Assembly: GCA_011319805.1 (NCBI GenBank)
Contig: SJRY01000293.1
Coordinates: forward strand, 124,001 to 188,000
DNA length: 64,000 bases
Source of the DNA: Macrocybe gigantea
Taxonomy: Eukaryota > Basidiomycota > Agaricomycetes > Agaricales > Callistosporiaceae
Direction: 5' to 3'
Numbering within the stretch: position 1 is the stretch's first letter; each line of letters starts with the position of its first letter. Shown piece after piece: positions 1 through 14,075 of this stretch. Below the pieces are notes generated by a model. The model made no database searches. It was not told the origin of the DNA and saw nothing but the letters and a program-made list of their open reading frames with translations. The position numbers were made by a program, and so were the translations under genes.

Positions 1-696
1 GCTTGCTCATTGCGAAAAAAGAGCGTAGAAATCGGTAACTGATTAAATGTCTTGATCCTGAATTCCCTGCATCAGACGGATATAACGCACAGATAGCATC
101 TAATACAGGTGAAGGCTTGTGAGCCACGTCAAACTTGGCAATTGAAGAACCGTTTACTCTGCGTATAGCCATGGTGCCGTAAACCAGGTGTTTTTGCTTG
201 CTTTGGCGAGCCGATCCAACTCTTCGTTATAGAGTTGAACGTGTGCCTCGCTGTCCGCTGGAAGCGGGCTGCCATAGTGGTAAGCGTTACGGCGGATGAA
301 AAGTAGCGTTTGTAGGGCAATTAGTACTGACACCAGCGCGTGGTCTCTGCCCATCTCGTATTTCAGCTTGCTGATTTTCTCGATGATGGATTTGCCTTCC
401 GCAACCTTCTCGGAGACGTCTGCATCGACGGACTTGGAGTCCATCATCAGAGCATGGCATGAGTTGTGAAGCTGATCGATGACACCAGTGATGATAACGG
501 GCCATCGCTTGACAACGGTCTCATAACTGTGTTAGGACATCTATCAAAATGGATCCCGAGTCACATCCAGACATTATAAAGTAGCCTACGCGAAACTAAC
601 AGACGTCAGGCAAGCGAACTTTCTGTAATTGACGATGATCCTTTACCAGGCTTTATCTATAGGATCATACGGTGCATATTTCGGCTGGAAGAGCAT
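1..696 (-). CDS. ARMT1: ARMT1-like DUF89 damage-control phosphatase / protein-glutamate methyltransferase, N-terminal part
   Basis: This is the N-terminal part of an ARMT1 (DUF89) protein; the rest lies beyond the left edge. The family consists of metal-dependent carboxylate or phosphate-processing enzymes, described as damage-control phosphatases acting on reactive sugar phosphates and, in the ARMT1 branch, as glutamate methyltransferases. Reading the minus strand gives five exons: 647-696, 332-526, 158-268, 91-99 and 1-38. The phases close exactly. Family landmarks are ETVVKRWPVIITGVIDQLH early on, then IIEKISKLKYEM, YNEELDRL and APWLYAECYLYR. The last motif is spread over three exons, with a 9-base exon in the middle. 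The start at 696 is the first ATG in frame after a stop. Identity is firm; the microexon is inferred from phase and motif continuity. No frame break was found. Confidence 0.85.
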
Positions 697-922
697 GGCA
701 AGCGGGGCACCTGGTCGCGGTAGAGGATGAAGTTACTGCTGATGCTGTGGCACGTCAAATGACACTATAGTCAAGGACGCAAGATGCTGTTGAGCCCTAC
801 TCAGTGCTTACAGCCACGTGCCCCGGAACGGGACGCGTTTGGCGCGATCGTCACAGATGGATGACCAGTCACACACTCAAAGTCAGCCAACCTGAACTCA
901 TCCCTTCAGCCCATCTCTAATC
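697..922. promoter_or_regulatory. Divergent promoter between the ARMT1-like gene and the orphan gene
   Basis: These 226 bases separate two divergent starts. A CCACGTG E-box lies near 814-820. No clear TATA box was seen. The regulatory role is inferred from position only. Confidence 0.35.
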
Positions 923-2621
923 ATGGACTCATTCACAACTCTCATATCTTATCTTCAAAACAACCATCCTATTATCGATGCTCAAGGTCACTCAATGCTC
1001 ACATCTTTCTGTTCAAGTCCGGATGTGCAGCCAGTCCTTGAACGCTTCAAGGCCATCTACTGTCCAGAATACCCGATCTCAGAGAACGAGTACATCATGT
1101 CTTGCCAAGAGATCCTCATTATACTTTTCCGTTCTCAGACGGATGGCCAGAACGACTTTTTGTACACGGTAACGCTCACGATTTCCATTGCCTTAGTAGT
1201 CGCCTGAGATCTTGCACCAGCTCATTGATGTTGTCGAGGTAAATTCGTCTTGTGCCCACTCTAGACCTCCTCGCCCAACCCTACACAGCTCGCCGTTATC
1301 ACATTCATCACGAAAGTGTTCCCCACTATTATTGCGGGAAGGACAAACGGCCTGGTTTCCAGCCTGCCTGGCAGCGCTACCATGACCCTATCATTGCTTG
1401 AATCTATCGACGCATTTATCTTCAAACATGACGCGGACTACATTGTGCAGTGTAAGTCATGCATGAACAAGACAATACATTGCTCAACCCGAATAGTTCG
1501 AATGGCAGCCGTTTACCAACTCCTTCGCGACAGGCAAGACATCCTTCTCTATTTTGCCCTGAATTACAATCCATTTGGCGCTCCAAATGCACCGGACAAA
1601 TCAATTCTCTATGATCCTGGAGTGGACTATGCCGTTCGCCAACCTGGAATTCTGTTCCGTGAGAGAACAACTGACCCTGCTTTGCAAAACGTGTTGCAAC
1701 CTGGCAATCTTCTGTCCTCTTCGCTTTTCTCATTATCAGCTGGCTACGATTCTGCCATCATTTCCCAACAGCAGACTTGAGCATCGCATCGAATCCACAC
1801 GATGAGATGGCTGAGTCTACCACCCTTCAAAATGTCCTCGGCGCCCATACTGGCAACGACCATCTACTGCCCCTGGGACCGTACTCCACACATGGACATC
1901 CGACCGACAACCTGATCATGGAAAATCAGAATCAGAGTGCTGAGGGGGAACTCTGGGAGATCTTGTCTGGCTTCAATGATCTTGATCGATCCTTCCTCTC
2001 ACCGCCAGGCCTCGTGAATACCCCACCTCCTAGTGAGGAGCCAGGTAAGGAGACGAAGTCGCTTCCCGGTTTAGAGATCAACGGTACCTTGGAGACGAAG
2101 ACAGCAGAATGTCAGGAAAGCAGCGTTCACTCCTTCAATCTTGTGGAACGGACCCGAAACGAATCAGATCTGGTGCTGGCAACTCCGTCCGAATCTCTGA
2201 ACGAATATTCATTAGCTCGGCGCCATCCCCTTCGGCCATCCTTAAGGACATTTCTTTCCGGTATATTTTTGCTTCTGGTGAGAAGAAGATTAGGACTACC
2301 CGCAGGACATCTCTGCTTGGCTCTAGACCCCCCCGAGCTCGATCGGCGTCATCGAAGGATGTTTCCTCAGACCAAACCTCAGTGCTACCACCTCCACCGA
2401 CGAGGCCAACAAAGTACATACCGACTGAAGGCGAGGATAATAGGGATGCTGTAGTGGATGAGAGGGCCGTAGCCATGAAAGATGCACACGCCTCTAAGGA
2501 TATTCACTTGGAAAAGATCGGCCTAGGTCAGCGACGGCCCGATACCCTTGTAAAAACTCGCAAGACACGAGCGGCGACCTTTGATTGCAGTAGCGGCGGT
2601 AAGGAAAATCAAGTCATATGA
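923..2621 (+). CDS. Orphan fungal protein of unknown function, with two probable frame breaks
   Basis: I do not recognise this protein. It starts with MDSFTTLISYLQ at 923. Introns are likely near 1170-1216, 1238-1289 and 1452-1496; after joining, the frame stays open through a helical, alpha-solenoid-like N-terminal half (for example MTLSLLESIDAFIF and MAAVYQLLRDRQDILLYFAL). The second half, from about 1780, is low-complexity and rich in Ser, Pro, Glu and Arg, ending with KENQVI at 2621. Two frame changes, near 1775 and near 2200, each correspond to one missing base, as in other genes of this window; the first could instead be an intron from 1659. The start is the first ATG of the open frame and faces the ARMT1-like gene. 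Existence is likely; exact structure is uncertain. Confidence 0.5.
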
Positions 2622-3387
2622 TCGGTGACAATGTGTTCTTTTTTCTATCAGGTTAGCTAAGTCATTGGGATTGGATATATATCGAAGGGTGCATGTATCA
2701 TCTATTGTTTAAACACTCTTTCCTAACTGCTCTTCGTATTGCTTTGGGGTGAACGTTTTCTGCGTGGCATCCCAATATTTAGCCGGAAGTGTCGGGAGGA
2801 TGTCAGACGAGCTACCTGAGAGAATGCGTGCATCTGAGATATCTGTGCCTTTAAGAGGTCGTTGACTGTCCATGGAGTGTTAAACAGAAAAAGGATCTAA
2901 GACTGCCGCAGTTTGGATGCGCACCCATGCGGTGTCTGGCCAGCGTTGTCTTTCCCTCGAATATCTATGATTAAACTCATTTGTACGAGGATGTTGCAGA
3001 AGCAAATCGACTACGCACTTCGCTCACGAGGACGATAGAGTAACTTTCGCCACAACCGCTGGATTGGTCATATATTTCGAGGTGCGAGACGGAGAGCGCA
3101 TCACGAATAGCAGACTCCAAGTCCTGCGGATTTATTGGCATTATGCGATGATGGGCAAGGTGTGGAAATCAGATAAGATAATGCGATATCAAAGGCTATA
3201 TATCATCTCCTTGAAACTGGCAGCTGGCATTGCCACGTCTTTGTGGTGTGTTTCAGACGTGGGAAATGCTTAGTAATTTCACGTGACGGCCACGTACTCC
3301 TGACACGTCAACGGCAGACTGAAAAATGGAAAACGAATAAATAGCTCTTCCATCCGCATCGTCGCCTTAAACTCTTTCTCCTCCATA
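2622..3387. other. Spacer upstream of BiP
   Basis: This stretch holds the 3' flank of the orphan gene and the BiP promoter. The only open frames are short (69 codons at 3064-3273) and have no recognisable features. A TCACGTGAC motif lies at 3279-3287. Confidence 0.4.
3279..3287. promoter_or_regulatory. TCACGTGAC E-box upstream of BiP
   Basis: This nonamer contains the palindrome TCACGTGA. It lies about 100 bases before the BiP start codon. The same word sits at a similar distance upstream of three other genes in the window. It matches the bHLH consensus of Cbf1-like factors (RTCACRTG). Function is inferred. Confidence 0.45.
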
Positions 3388-6010
<2,623 letters not shown>

Positions 6011-6475
6011 TTTACGGCATTCTCATCAGCGGTACAGGCGGCCGACCGCGTAGAAAGGGCGGCAGGTCATGGCATGCGTATCGTACAATCATCATTCCAA
6101 TTCCTTGTGGCATGAAAAACGCAGTAAGACTTTTGGATGATCCCCATATTGTATTTGAGTAGATTATAAAATGCTCTTTATTCATACACCTGATCTCTAG
6201 ATGGGTGGTGAATGACGTTCTTTCCGAACTCATTGTGCATCGCATCTTAGATAGCTGTCGATGGAAAATGAGGATGTTAGACTACTTGGGAATTACATGA
6301 GACGTAAAAGAGAAGGAGAACAACAATTGAAGGCGTAATATGAGTGTCATTAAAGGAAATCCTTCCATTACTGCGTGTCCGCATTCGTATATCCATGCCA
6401 TTCCAACCTCCAGTCACAATGTCTAGGTGCGCAGAAGGAGAGAAGAATGAAAGCAAGCCATGGCTGTCGGTGAGC
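6011..6475. other. Shared 3' region between convergent BiP and oxysterol-binding protein genes
   Basis: The two flanking genes converge here, with 465 bases between their stop codons. I see no gene or RNA. It presumably holds both 3' untranslated regions. Confidence 0.4.
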
Positions 6476-8243
6476 TCAGTTTGACGACGAGTTGAAGGGT
6501 GAGGCCCGTCCAACCGATTCGGGTGGAACGACTGGCCAGTTCTGCAAAAACTCGTATGCGTCTTCTGTCGGAGGGTTGAGCTTGATTGCTTTGGCGAGCT
6601 CCTCATCTGCATGGGAAGAATTGACGAAAGGGACATGACAGATCGAAAGAAAGCGCATACATATCTGGTCATTCTCGATCCGCTTAAAATGCTTCAGTTC
6701 CCAAGACGTTCCCGCCGCCTGCTCGTCCCTTCTCCTCTGTCGTTGCTCGTTCTGCAAAAAGAAAAGCGTCAGCAAATCGCCCTTGGTGGAGAAAGAAGCG
6801 CGATCACCTCGATCTTGCTCTTCTCCCTGCTGGCCATCTCAAAGTCACCTTCTCTGATGCCCTTTGCGACGAGCCTCCACAGCCGCCTACTCTCAAACTC
6901 ACTCATCTTGCCCTCGCCATCGCCCCCGACAGCGATGACTTCCTCCTTAGGACCGCCAAGGACAACCTTTTTGTGTGCGACATCGGCGTCCATGTCGTGG
7001 AACGTCTCGCCGGACCTGGGCCCGCTGACGAATTTGCTCTTCTGGTGCCAAGTGCCCTCGACGACATGCTCAGATCCATTGAGAGGATTTGCGCCAACAC
7101 CAGGGGTCGGGGTGAGGGTGGCCTTGAAAGAGTGCGACTTGCCAGAGAAATAGCCCTTGCCCTTGTACTCGATAGTCGCAACGTAGCCACCGCCAACGAT
7201 ATATGATGTTTCAGAGAGCTCGATGTAAGGCGAACCGTACCAAAGGCCGTCGATCCGGAGTCTTGGCAGGGTGATGAGGAACTCGTCGTCTACAAGTGGC
7301 GGGATTAGGGGCGTTAAGGACGGCGTGGCCTATTTGCTTGACGATGATGGATCCGCCTGTTGAATGGCATCAGGGGTGAACAAGGCGTGTCGGAAGAGGA
7401 CGAACCGCTGAAGCTCGTCTTTTGCGCGTTGTGACCGAGGAGCCGGACACCCTTGTCCTTGTTCTCAATGACATAGGCGGTTATCGGTGGATGGTGCGAT
7501 ACCTGCTCGACAAGCAGGTCCGTGCGGCCGCGTCCGTTAGTGTTGGGCCACTGCCCATAGAAGAGTCTGGAAAAGGAAACCGCGTAAAACGTGCTCTAAT
7601 GAACCAGGGTCTAATGCGACGTACTCGCCAAGGACGGGGTTGAGTGGCCTGCGGAAGGACGGAATCAGACAGCCATACTACAAAGAGGGGCTACGTTCTG
7701 CGTTACTTTTTCTCAGATCCCATGGACTCGTTACGGGACGTGTATTGGCCCTTTAGCGTACACTACAAAGGTGTCAGGATGAGGTGTATGTGAGCAGTAT
7801 TGGTGATGACGGACAATAAACCATTTGAGCACAGCAAGGGCACGTTCTTCTGGTCCATGTGTATCGACGATCGCTGCAAACAGTTCGGGTGCTCGCACCA
7901 GTACGCTGTGTGAACCTTAAAGATACTCGTCATGGCGACATAAAGACATGTGGCGTACCTGGAAACTCTGTGAGAGAGACGGGCGAGAGGATGAACGGCG
8001 GTGCAGTGAGCGAAGAAAGATCGCCAGAGAATGAGGCAATGCTAGTCAGGCGAAACACATGGTCAGTCTGCGTTGTTGTTGTTGCAGCTCAACAACATAT
8101 CTCGGTACATACGACTTGAGGAAAGAAGTCCAGCTGCCACGCTGAGCGACTGGCACTGCCTAACGAAAAGAAGGAGAGACGGTGAACAGCGTGGACGTCG
8201 AGGAGGACGACGAGGAGGGTACTTCGCCTGGAGTGTCGGACAT
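6476..8243 (-). CDS. Oxysterol-binding protein-related (OSBP/Kes1-Osh family) lipid transfer protein
   Basis: This is a short, Kes1/Osh4-like member of the oxysterol-binding protein family, which exchanges sterol and PI4P between membranes. The signature EQVSHHPP is seen near 7500. Other family landmarks are GSWTSFLKS, AYWCEHP, KGQYTSRNESMGSEKKPLNP, LFYGQWP, FLITLPRLRIDG, GTWHQKSKF and the C-terminal basic segment EQRQRRRDE. The start at 8243 (MSDTPGE) joins to 8159-8113 and 8041 onwards through short introns. The protein lacks PH or ankyrin domains, as in the Kes1 branch. The frame breaks near 7886 (HPELFAAIVD, one base missing) and near 7300-7318 (shift in the other direction). It converges with BiP and is divergent from nothing close. 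Identity is firm; the two breaks look like sequence errors. Confidence 0.9.
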
Positions 8244-8328
8244 TGTTTTTATCGATCGAGGACAAGAGCAAAAATGTGCCCACACCCAATCAGGAATTTT
8301 ACTCAATTAAATTTATGACGTAATTTTA

Positions 8329-9351
8329 CTAAAACACGAACCGGATCGTCGTCTGCCTTCCACGCGCGACCAACATGTCCGCTGTCTCCTCCGTCCACGC
8401 CAGCCCTCGCAACGTCCGCAGCACGACAAGCAGCGGCGCAATAGACTGCACTTGCCAGAATAAAGGCAGCCACAGCGTCTGCACAGGACTACCCATCACA
8501 AACGGCACAAAGAACAGCACCATCCCCACCGGTGTTAAGATAGCGGATTCCATCGCCATCGCCGGTATCGACACGTAGTCAGCTCCTACCGTGTCCAGCA
8601 ATTTCCCAGCTGCCGGCGCGTGCGTATCATCCGCCCGAGAATCAACGATGTGAAGTACAGGCTCAGCGCGAATGAAATCACGAGGTAAGGCAGACCCGCC
8701 GACATGCCAAAGTTCGAGCGCAGCGGCGCACCCTGTATCATCAGAGCGACCAAAAAGTAGACGCCCAATCCGATGGATGCCAAAAACAACGCCGCTGCTA
8801 CCGAAACAAGGATCCCACTCTTGGACGTCCCGTAATAGACCGTCCGCAGCCTGCACAACTAAGGTTCTGTCAATCGCCCATTCCGCCTGATGATCCGTGA
8901 TGTGGCGTACCAGTAATCCATTCGCAAACCAGAGCAAGACAATAGACGACGCGGTGTTGAGCGCTGGCACCGCCGAGGTAACCTGATTGACAAAGTACGC
9001 GCTCGGTCCACCAGGGTATTCCCTGTTATCAATCCAAGTCATCTGTGCAAACTCGATGTACGTCGCATTTCCAACCGATCCCAACAGCAGCACGATCCAT
9101 ATGTATGCCAGATACATCCATTCCTGGCGAGTCTTGACCACTCTCGTCCATAAATTGCTCAGACAAAACATAAAAAGAGACTTCGACTCCTGCCAGCGGC
9201 GGCAAGGTAACCAGTTATCACGTGAACTCTAGCTTAGATTGGAACGTGCACTTGCCATAAACCGTAGTGCCAATAAAGACGCCTGCAAGAGAGATACGCT
9301 CCGTCAGGATCGCTCCGTCGGTCCATCAATCCCCCACTTGTTCAGCAACAT
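8329..9351 (-). CDS. Seven-helix membrane protein, paralogue A (unnamed Agaricomycete family)
   Basis: This multi-pass membrane protein is a clear paralogue of the gene at 17102-18346. Shared motifs are LAGVFIG, GNATYIEFAQMTWIDNR, YPGGPSAYF, the helix after VYYG, and WLPLFWQVQSIAPLLVVLR followed by AWTEETAD. Hydrophobicity suggests seven helices. I know the family only as expanded, uncharacterised Agaricomycete proteins with a receptor-like layout; no function can be given. Exons are joined by introns at 9190-9255 (a GC-AG intron) and at about 8840-8907 (the latter resumes with LLCRLRTVYYG). Three one-base losses are needed to match paralogue B: near 9310-9335, near 9178 and near 8606. With three breaks in one short gene, a decaying pseudogene is possible, but intact genes nearby with the same error type argue for sequence error. 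Confidence 0.7.
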
Positions 9352-10652
9352 GGGAACAGAAAGGGGCGATAAGGAGAAGAAAACAAGCAGTGGGATTCCG
9401 TTGTTCTCGTTCTGCTAATATTTTTATACATCAGTTCTGGGATTTGACTTGTCTGCAGCGGAATGACACTGATGGTCCCAAGTCAGAGAAGAGAACCTGT
9501 CTGATCCATCACACAGCGTTCTTTTCAGAGGCTCGGCATCTATTGTCTGTTCCAGAATGGACAAGGCGTATTCAGTCTGGGTCATGGAGCCAGAGCACAC
9601 ATGGGCGCCAGTGACCGTTGCAACATCCGTCAAATCAACGCCAGTCACGGCATGTCCAAATCATGCCAACCGTGACCTCTGAGCTTCTCAAGGGAGTGAT
9701 GGATGCAGCTATACGATGCCCATCATTGTCACCCTGTCATTGGGGAACGCATCGCGTCGGCAACTGCGCGTTGCAGAACGCGGACCTCGGGACAATGCCA
9801 CGAGACTTGGTTTCCCTCAAAGCCTGCTCATCGAAGATACATGCTTCCAAGTTGCCGGAGGATATAATCGTGTCTTTCATAGCCATCTGGACATTTTGAC
9901 GCCCTATGCTTCACTCACCATCGACAACATCCGGAACGCGGTTATAAACTGTACAGATGGTCCTCTGTTTATGGATGTCTCCCTGGCCATAGCACCTGCT
10001 CGGGATGACTGTATACATCGGAAATGCAATGACGACATCTCTTACTATTGTCCAGCTTCGTTGACGCTCCTTTTCAAATGGCCAGTCATATTCCTATACA
10101 CTATGAGCTTTTTATACATGTTTGAAGGTTCTTCCTGGCTATGAAACTTCTCAGGTAGTTGGGATACCGCACAGTGTATAAAAACCTGTATATCAATGAT
10201 ATGGATGTGACACTGGTGCTACCCAGCCTCATCGGCATTCACGCGTCGTAGATATGGGTTATCCGCTTTCAGCCGCAAGTGCCTCCTCGGATCCTGTATT
10301 ACCGCAGAGATTGCTCGCAGTTCGCCAGACACGTTCACTTGGAGCATTCGTTCTGTGTTGATAGGACCGAGCAGAAACATCCTTACACAGCCTTTTGATT
10401 TGAGCCTTGGACTAGAAGCTTATTGGACCGGCTTCGTCTCGGTCACCCGAGGTCACGGTGAAGTGGGTAAAAAACTCCTCGATCTGGTCCAAGAGCACAG
10501 ACGCATGATGATGCCATTTAACTAGATCGTGAGTAGACGAACACAGAAGCAATGGTAGAAACAACGAGAAGGTACCTGCTGCGTTCTTGCGATCATTGTA
10601 GATAAGGATAACGATAAGAGACTCCGTCCATCATGAATGGCAGTGGAGTTTA
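9352..10652. other. Spacer with an unsupported 142-codon open frame
   Basis: Apart from an open frame at 9716-10144 (+), I see no gene. That frame has no recognisable domain, and I cannot connect it to exons with convincing splice sites. Its codons look no better than neighbouring frames, so I leave it unassigned. Confidence 0.3.
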
Positions 10653-10995
10653 TTACCACACCTGGGTCCATCGTACCAAATAATCGTCGACAAATTCGCT
10701 AAAATCCCTCACTTGTTCCATTTCCAGCCAGTTCTCTGCATCAAGATAGAGTTCAGGAAACGAAAATGGCCATGTACGAAGGGCATGTTGTTCCTTGTCC
10801 ACGCTCTCATCGAATCGTAATCTAAGAAGGTGCGTCACGAGCCACATAATTGCCACTCCTGGAGGCAAGTGCTCACGCGACGCACAGGTTAGTTCAAGCT
10901 GATGGATCCCTCTGGGAATCTGCTTAATCGCTTTACCTCAACGCGGATATCTTGTCCATAAACGTGCCATCCCGGTTTATCATGGATTCTTTACC
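10653..10995 (-). CDS. Small unrecognised protein, 5' end unresolved
   Basis: I do not recognise the family. Two exons join in phase: one ending with GWHVYGQDIRVE before a GTAAAG donor at about 10935, and one running from the acceptor at about 10876 through LPPGVAIMWLVTHLLRLRF and an acidic, tryptophan-rich end (WLEMEQVRDFSEFVDDYLVRWTQVW) to the stop at 10653. The upstream exon meets an in-frame stop, so more 5' exons must exist or the gene is a fragment. Any such exons would run close to, or into, the divergent permease start at 11119. The composition (many Glu, Asp and Trp) suggests a soluble acidic protein. Confidence 0.4.
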
Positions 10996-11118
10996 CGCGA
11001 GGAATCAGAGTTAATTTTTTTCTTATTCGCGAGCTGAGGACAAGGACGGTGCTTTCCTCTAATTCATACTCTGTGCTCGAGAGTCGTCGTCCTATACATC
11101 AGGTTGCTCGTTGAAAAC

Positions 11119-13484
11119 ATGAGCGAGGGCCAGATTCAGCCAGCGAACGACATTCCCATATCATCAGGCAAGCGCAATGCAGACCGAAAGCTCCACATCC
11201 GACGTGCAGACGAGGCGCTTTTGGCCGAGCTTGGATACAAGCAAGAGTTCAAACGGGCGTTCAAACCCCTCGAGGTGGAGTGCCTGTTCAACGCCATCGG
11301 GAGCACTTTGGTTGTGTTAATGTGGAAACGCATTGCTTAGGTGTTCGGTGTCGCGTTTTCGATTATTGGCCTTTTGCCCTCCATTGCCTCTGTTCTTTTC
11401 TATGCCATTCCAAACGGAGGAGGACCAGCTATGGTGTGGGGAGTGCGTTCCAAACAATATAGTTCTCGGTATTTCCAAGACTTAACGACGTTGTTGTCGT
11501 CCAGTGGGCCGTCGCGAGTCTCTTTATTCTTTGTATCGGAATATCGATGGGAGAGTTGGCGTCTGCAGCCCCTACCTCAGGAGGCGTATGTCTTGTTCTT
11601 CGTGATTACGCTGAAAAGGTCAAAACCTAACGCAACGCAGCTTTATTTTTGGACCCACTCGCTTTCCTCTCCTCGTTGGCGCAACTTGCTCTGTTGGCTC
11701 GTAGGCTGTACGCATTATGCTTTTCCTTCCTTACAGCATTTCATTCCTCTGGTCTAGATGCGAACACGATATCTTCCATCGCTAGCGTGGCATCCATCGA
11801 TTGGGGTTGCGCAGTTCAAGTCATGGCCGCTGCCACCATTGGATCGAATCAGGCCTTTGAAGCGACCCCTGCTCAACTTTTGTAAGTCTAAAATTGACTG
11901 TCATCCGGTTTTGACGTTCTTACCGGAGCAAAGCGCTCTCTACGTGGCTATCATCCTCACTCAAGCCGTTATTTGCTGTCTGGCCACCGTCGTTTTGGCA
12001 AGGCTGCAGACGATCTATGTTATCTTGAACGTTCTGTGAGTCTCATCACCACTGTGCTACGTTTGCGCCCATGGAAGCCCCGATGCTAGACTGTGTTTGG
12101 CGGTGATCGTTGCTGTACCCATCGCCACACCAGCAGAGTTTCGAAACACGGCCAAGTTTGCACTGGGAGAGTTCATCAACTGTGCGTCTTATTCGCGACG
12201 GACCGTTGAGCTCGGACTAAATGCTTGCAATGCCGCCCCCTGCAACAGTCAACGGGTGGCCGGATGGCTATGCGTTTATTCTTAGTCTTCAAGCACCACT
12301 ATGGACAATTGGTAAGACGACGGACGGCATCTTTCGCTCAATGTTACGAGCCGACGATTTGCGTCATCCAGGATCGTTTGATTCGGCCGTCCATATAAGT
12401 GAGGAAGCTTCGAACGCGGCCATCGCCGTTCCTTGGGCTATTGTTTCGGCCATATTCATCGCTGGAGTTTTGGGCTGGGGTAGGGCGAAAAATCTCGCCG
12501 TCTCCGACAACTTACTGAGCAAGTCCCGCAGCTATCAATATGTCTCTCGCTTTTTCTATGGGGACGGATCTGCAAGCCCTCAACGACAGCGCCCAGCCGA
12601 TGGCGGAAATACTCTTCAAGAGCTTTGGGCAAAAAGGGACACTGTCAATTTGGGCTGTCGTTGTTCTTGTCCAGTGTGTACAGCGTCGTGGCATCTCGAG
12701 ATCAGACAACTAATGCTTCTTACGAAGATATATGATGGGCTCCAGCATGGTGAGAGAACCATTTATCCTCTTTTCCGATATTGATTCTCATTGGTGCCAC
12801 AGTTGTTGGCTGGCAGTCGGCAGACGTTTGCGTTCAGTAGAGATTACGGTAAGGGCTCACGAAAGACGGTGGCTTCGCGGATGCCTCTGTAATGCTTCTC
12901 ATTTCTAGCGCTGCCTTTTTCTGGCTGGCTTTACCGAATGAACTCATTTACAAAGACGCCGGTGAACACGGTGTGGTTTGATGCGATTTTCGCCATCGCT
13001 ATGGGTCTGTTCGCGTTTGCGGGAAACCAAGCAATCAATGCCGTCTTTGCGATCTCTGTGGCCGCCTCATACATTGCGTATGGGATTCCCATAGCGGCCC
13101 GGTTTCTCGGTGGGCAGCCGTTTAAGCCTGGACCGTTTAATCTCGGCATTCTGGCGAGTGGCTTCTTCCCACTGTGAGTTGTTGGCTCAATTTGGTCTTT
13201 AGAGCTTGCCTATCGCGACGATCGCGGTTCTGTTCATGGTCTTCATCATCATCGTGCTGCTCTTCCCGAGTACACCACATACGACTGTGCTAGACATGAA
13301 CTATGCGGTGGTCGTGCTTGGGGGTGTGATGCTGTTGTCGGTGATGTGGTATTATTTTCCAAAGTACGGAGGGGTACATTGGTTCAATGGTCCCGTGTCC
13401 AACATTGATGAAGAGGTGATTGAGCACGCTGACGGCGAGAAGGATGCATCGCCTGACGACAAAGAGAAGGCGGATTTGTATTAA
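11119..13484 (+). CDS. APC-superfamily amino-acid permease (Uga4/GABA permease-like)
   Basis: This is a plasma-membrane amino-acid or choline/GABA transporter of the fungal APC family. It starts with MSEGQIQPAND at 11119; the cytosolic N-terminus includes LGYKQEFKRAFKPLEVFGVAFSIIG, a typical start of TM1. The motif SMGELASAAPTSGGLYFW matches the family's TM2 region. Later landmarks are FNGWPDGYAFILSLQAPLWTIGSFDSAVHISEE, the RQTFAFSRD loop and a charged C-terminus. About twelve helices can be counted. Roughly fourteen exons join through short GT-AG introns with all phases closed, for example 11281-11340, 11461-11510, 11891-11930 and 13174-13205. No frame break was found. The substrate cannot be told from sequence; GABA or related amino acids are likely from the family. 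Confidence 0.9.
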
Positions 13485-14075
13485 TTTAGAGCTTATCTAA
13501 GCCGGACGCCGGCCGGCGTGACGGGGGGAACGTGCACGCTGAGACAGGCACATGATTGAAAACAAGTCCGTGCGCAGGCCGAGTAAGTTCCCACGCTAAA
13601 GAAGGGGGGTTTGGTTGAAAGCTGGGCCAAAACCGCCTGCCTGCTGCAACTGTGCGCCTATTAGCCCTGTCCCCTATAACGACTCGCACCAAAATCCTAC
13701 TGCCATATATTTTATATTCCTGTTATCCTCATCCCTCCTTACGCCACCGACTTCCCATTAACAGTGAGTAACTCTCTCTGCGCTTCCGTCTGATGGTTCG
13801 ATCGATAAGAATCCCCAATCTGGGGGCGGACAACGCTGCGGCCTATATGCTGCACGCTCTAGTGAGCGCGACCAGTTTGTTTGTTTGGTCCGCGTCCCCG
13901 TCGCGTCGACGCGTCTTATGCCCATGCCCTGCCCCACATCGGCATCCTTGTAGCCCTTCATACGTGCTTCCAACATGTTTCTGTTCTGCCCTCCTAGTCC
14001 GCTCGCTGTCTGCGATGTCGATGACCGGCGCTGACTCTGCCTCTCCCCCTTCCTCCCTCTGCTCTATTTGTCTAG
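13485..14075. other. Spacer and 5' leader of the HMG-box gene
   Basis: I see no gene here. Pyrimidine-rich tracts before 14075 and several CT-rich blocks (13720-13790, 14040-14075) look like the leader of a highly expressed gene and may contain a 5' UTR intron. That is inference. Confidence 0.35.

Noticed and set aside
9716..10144. 142-codon plus-strand open frame
   Set aside because: No recognised motif and no evidence that it is spliced to other exons; left as unassigned spacer.
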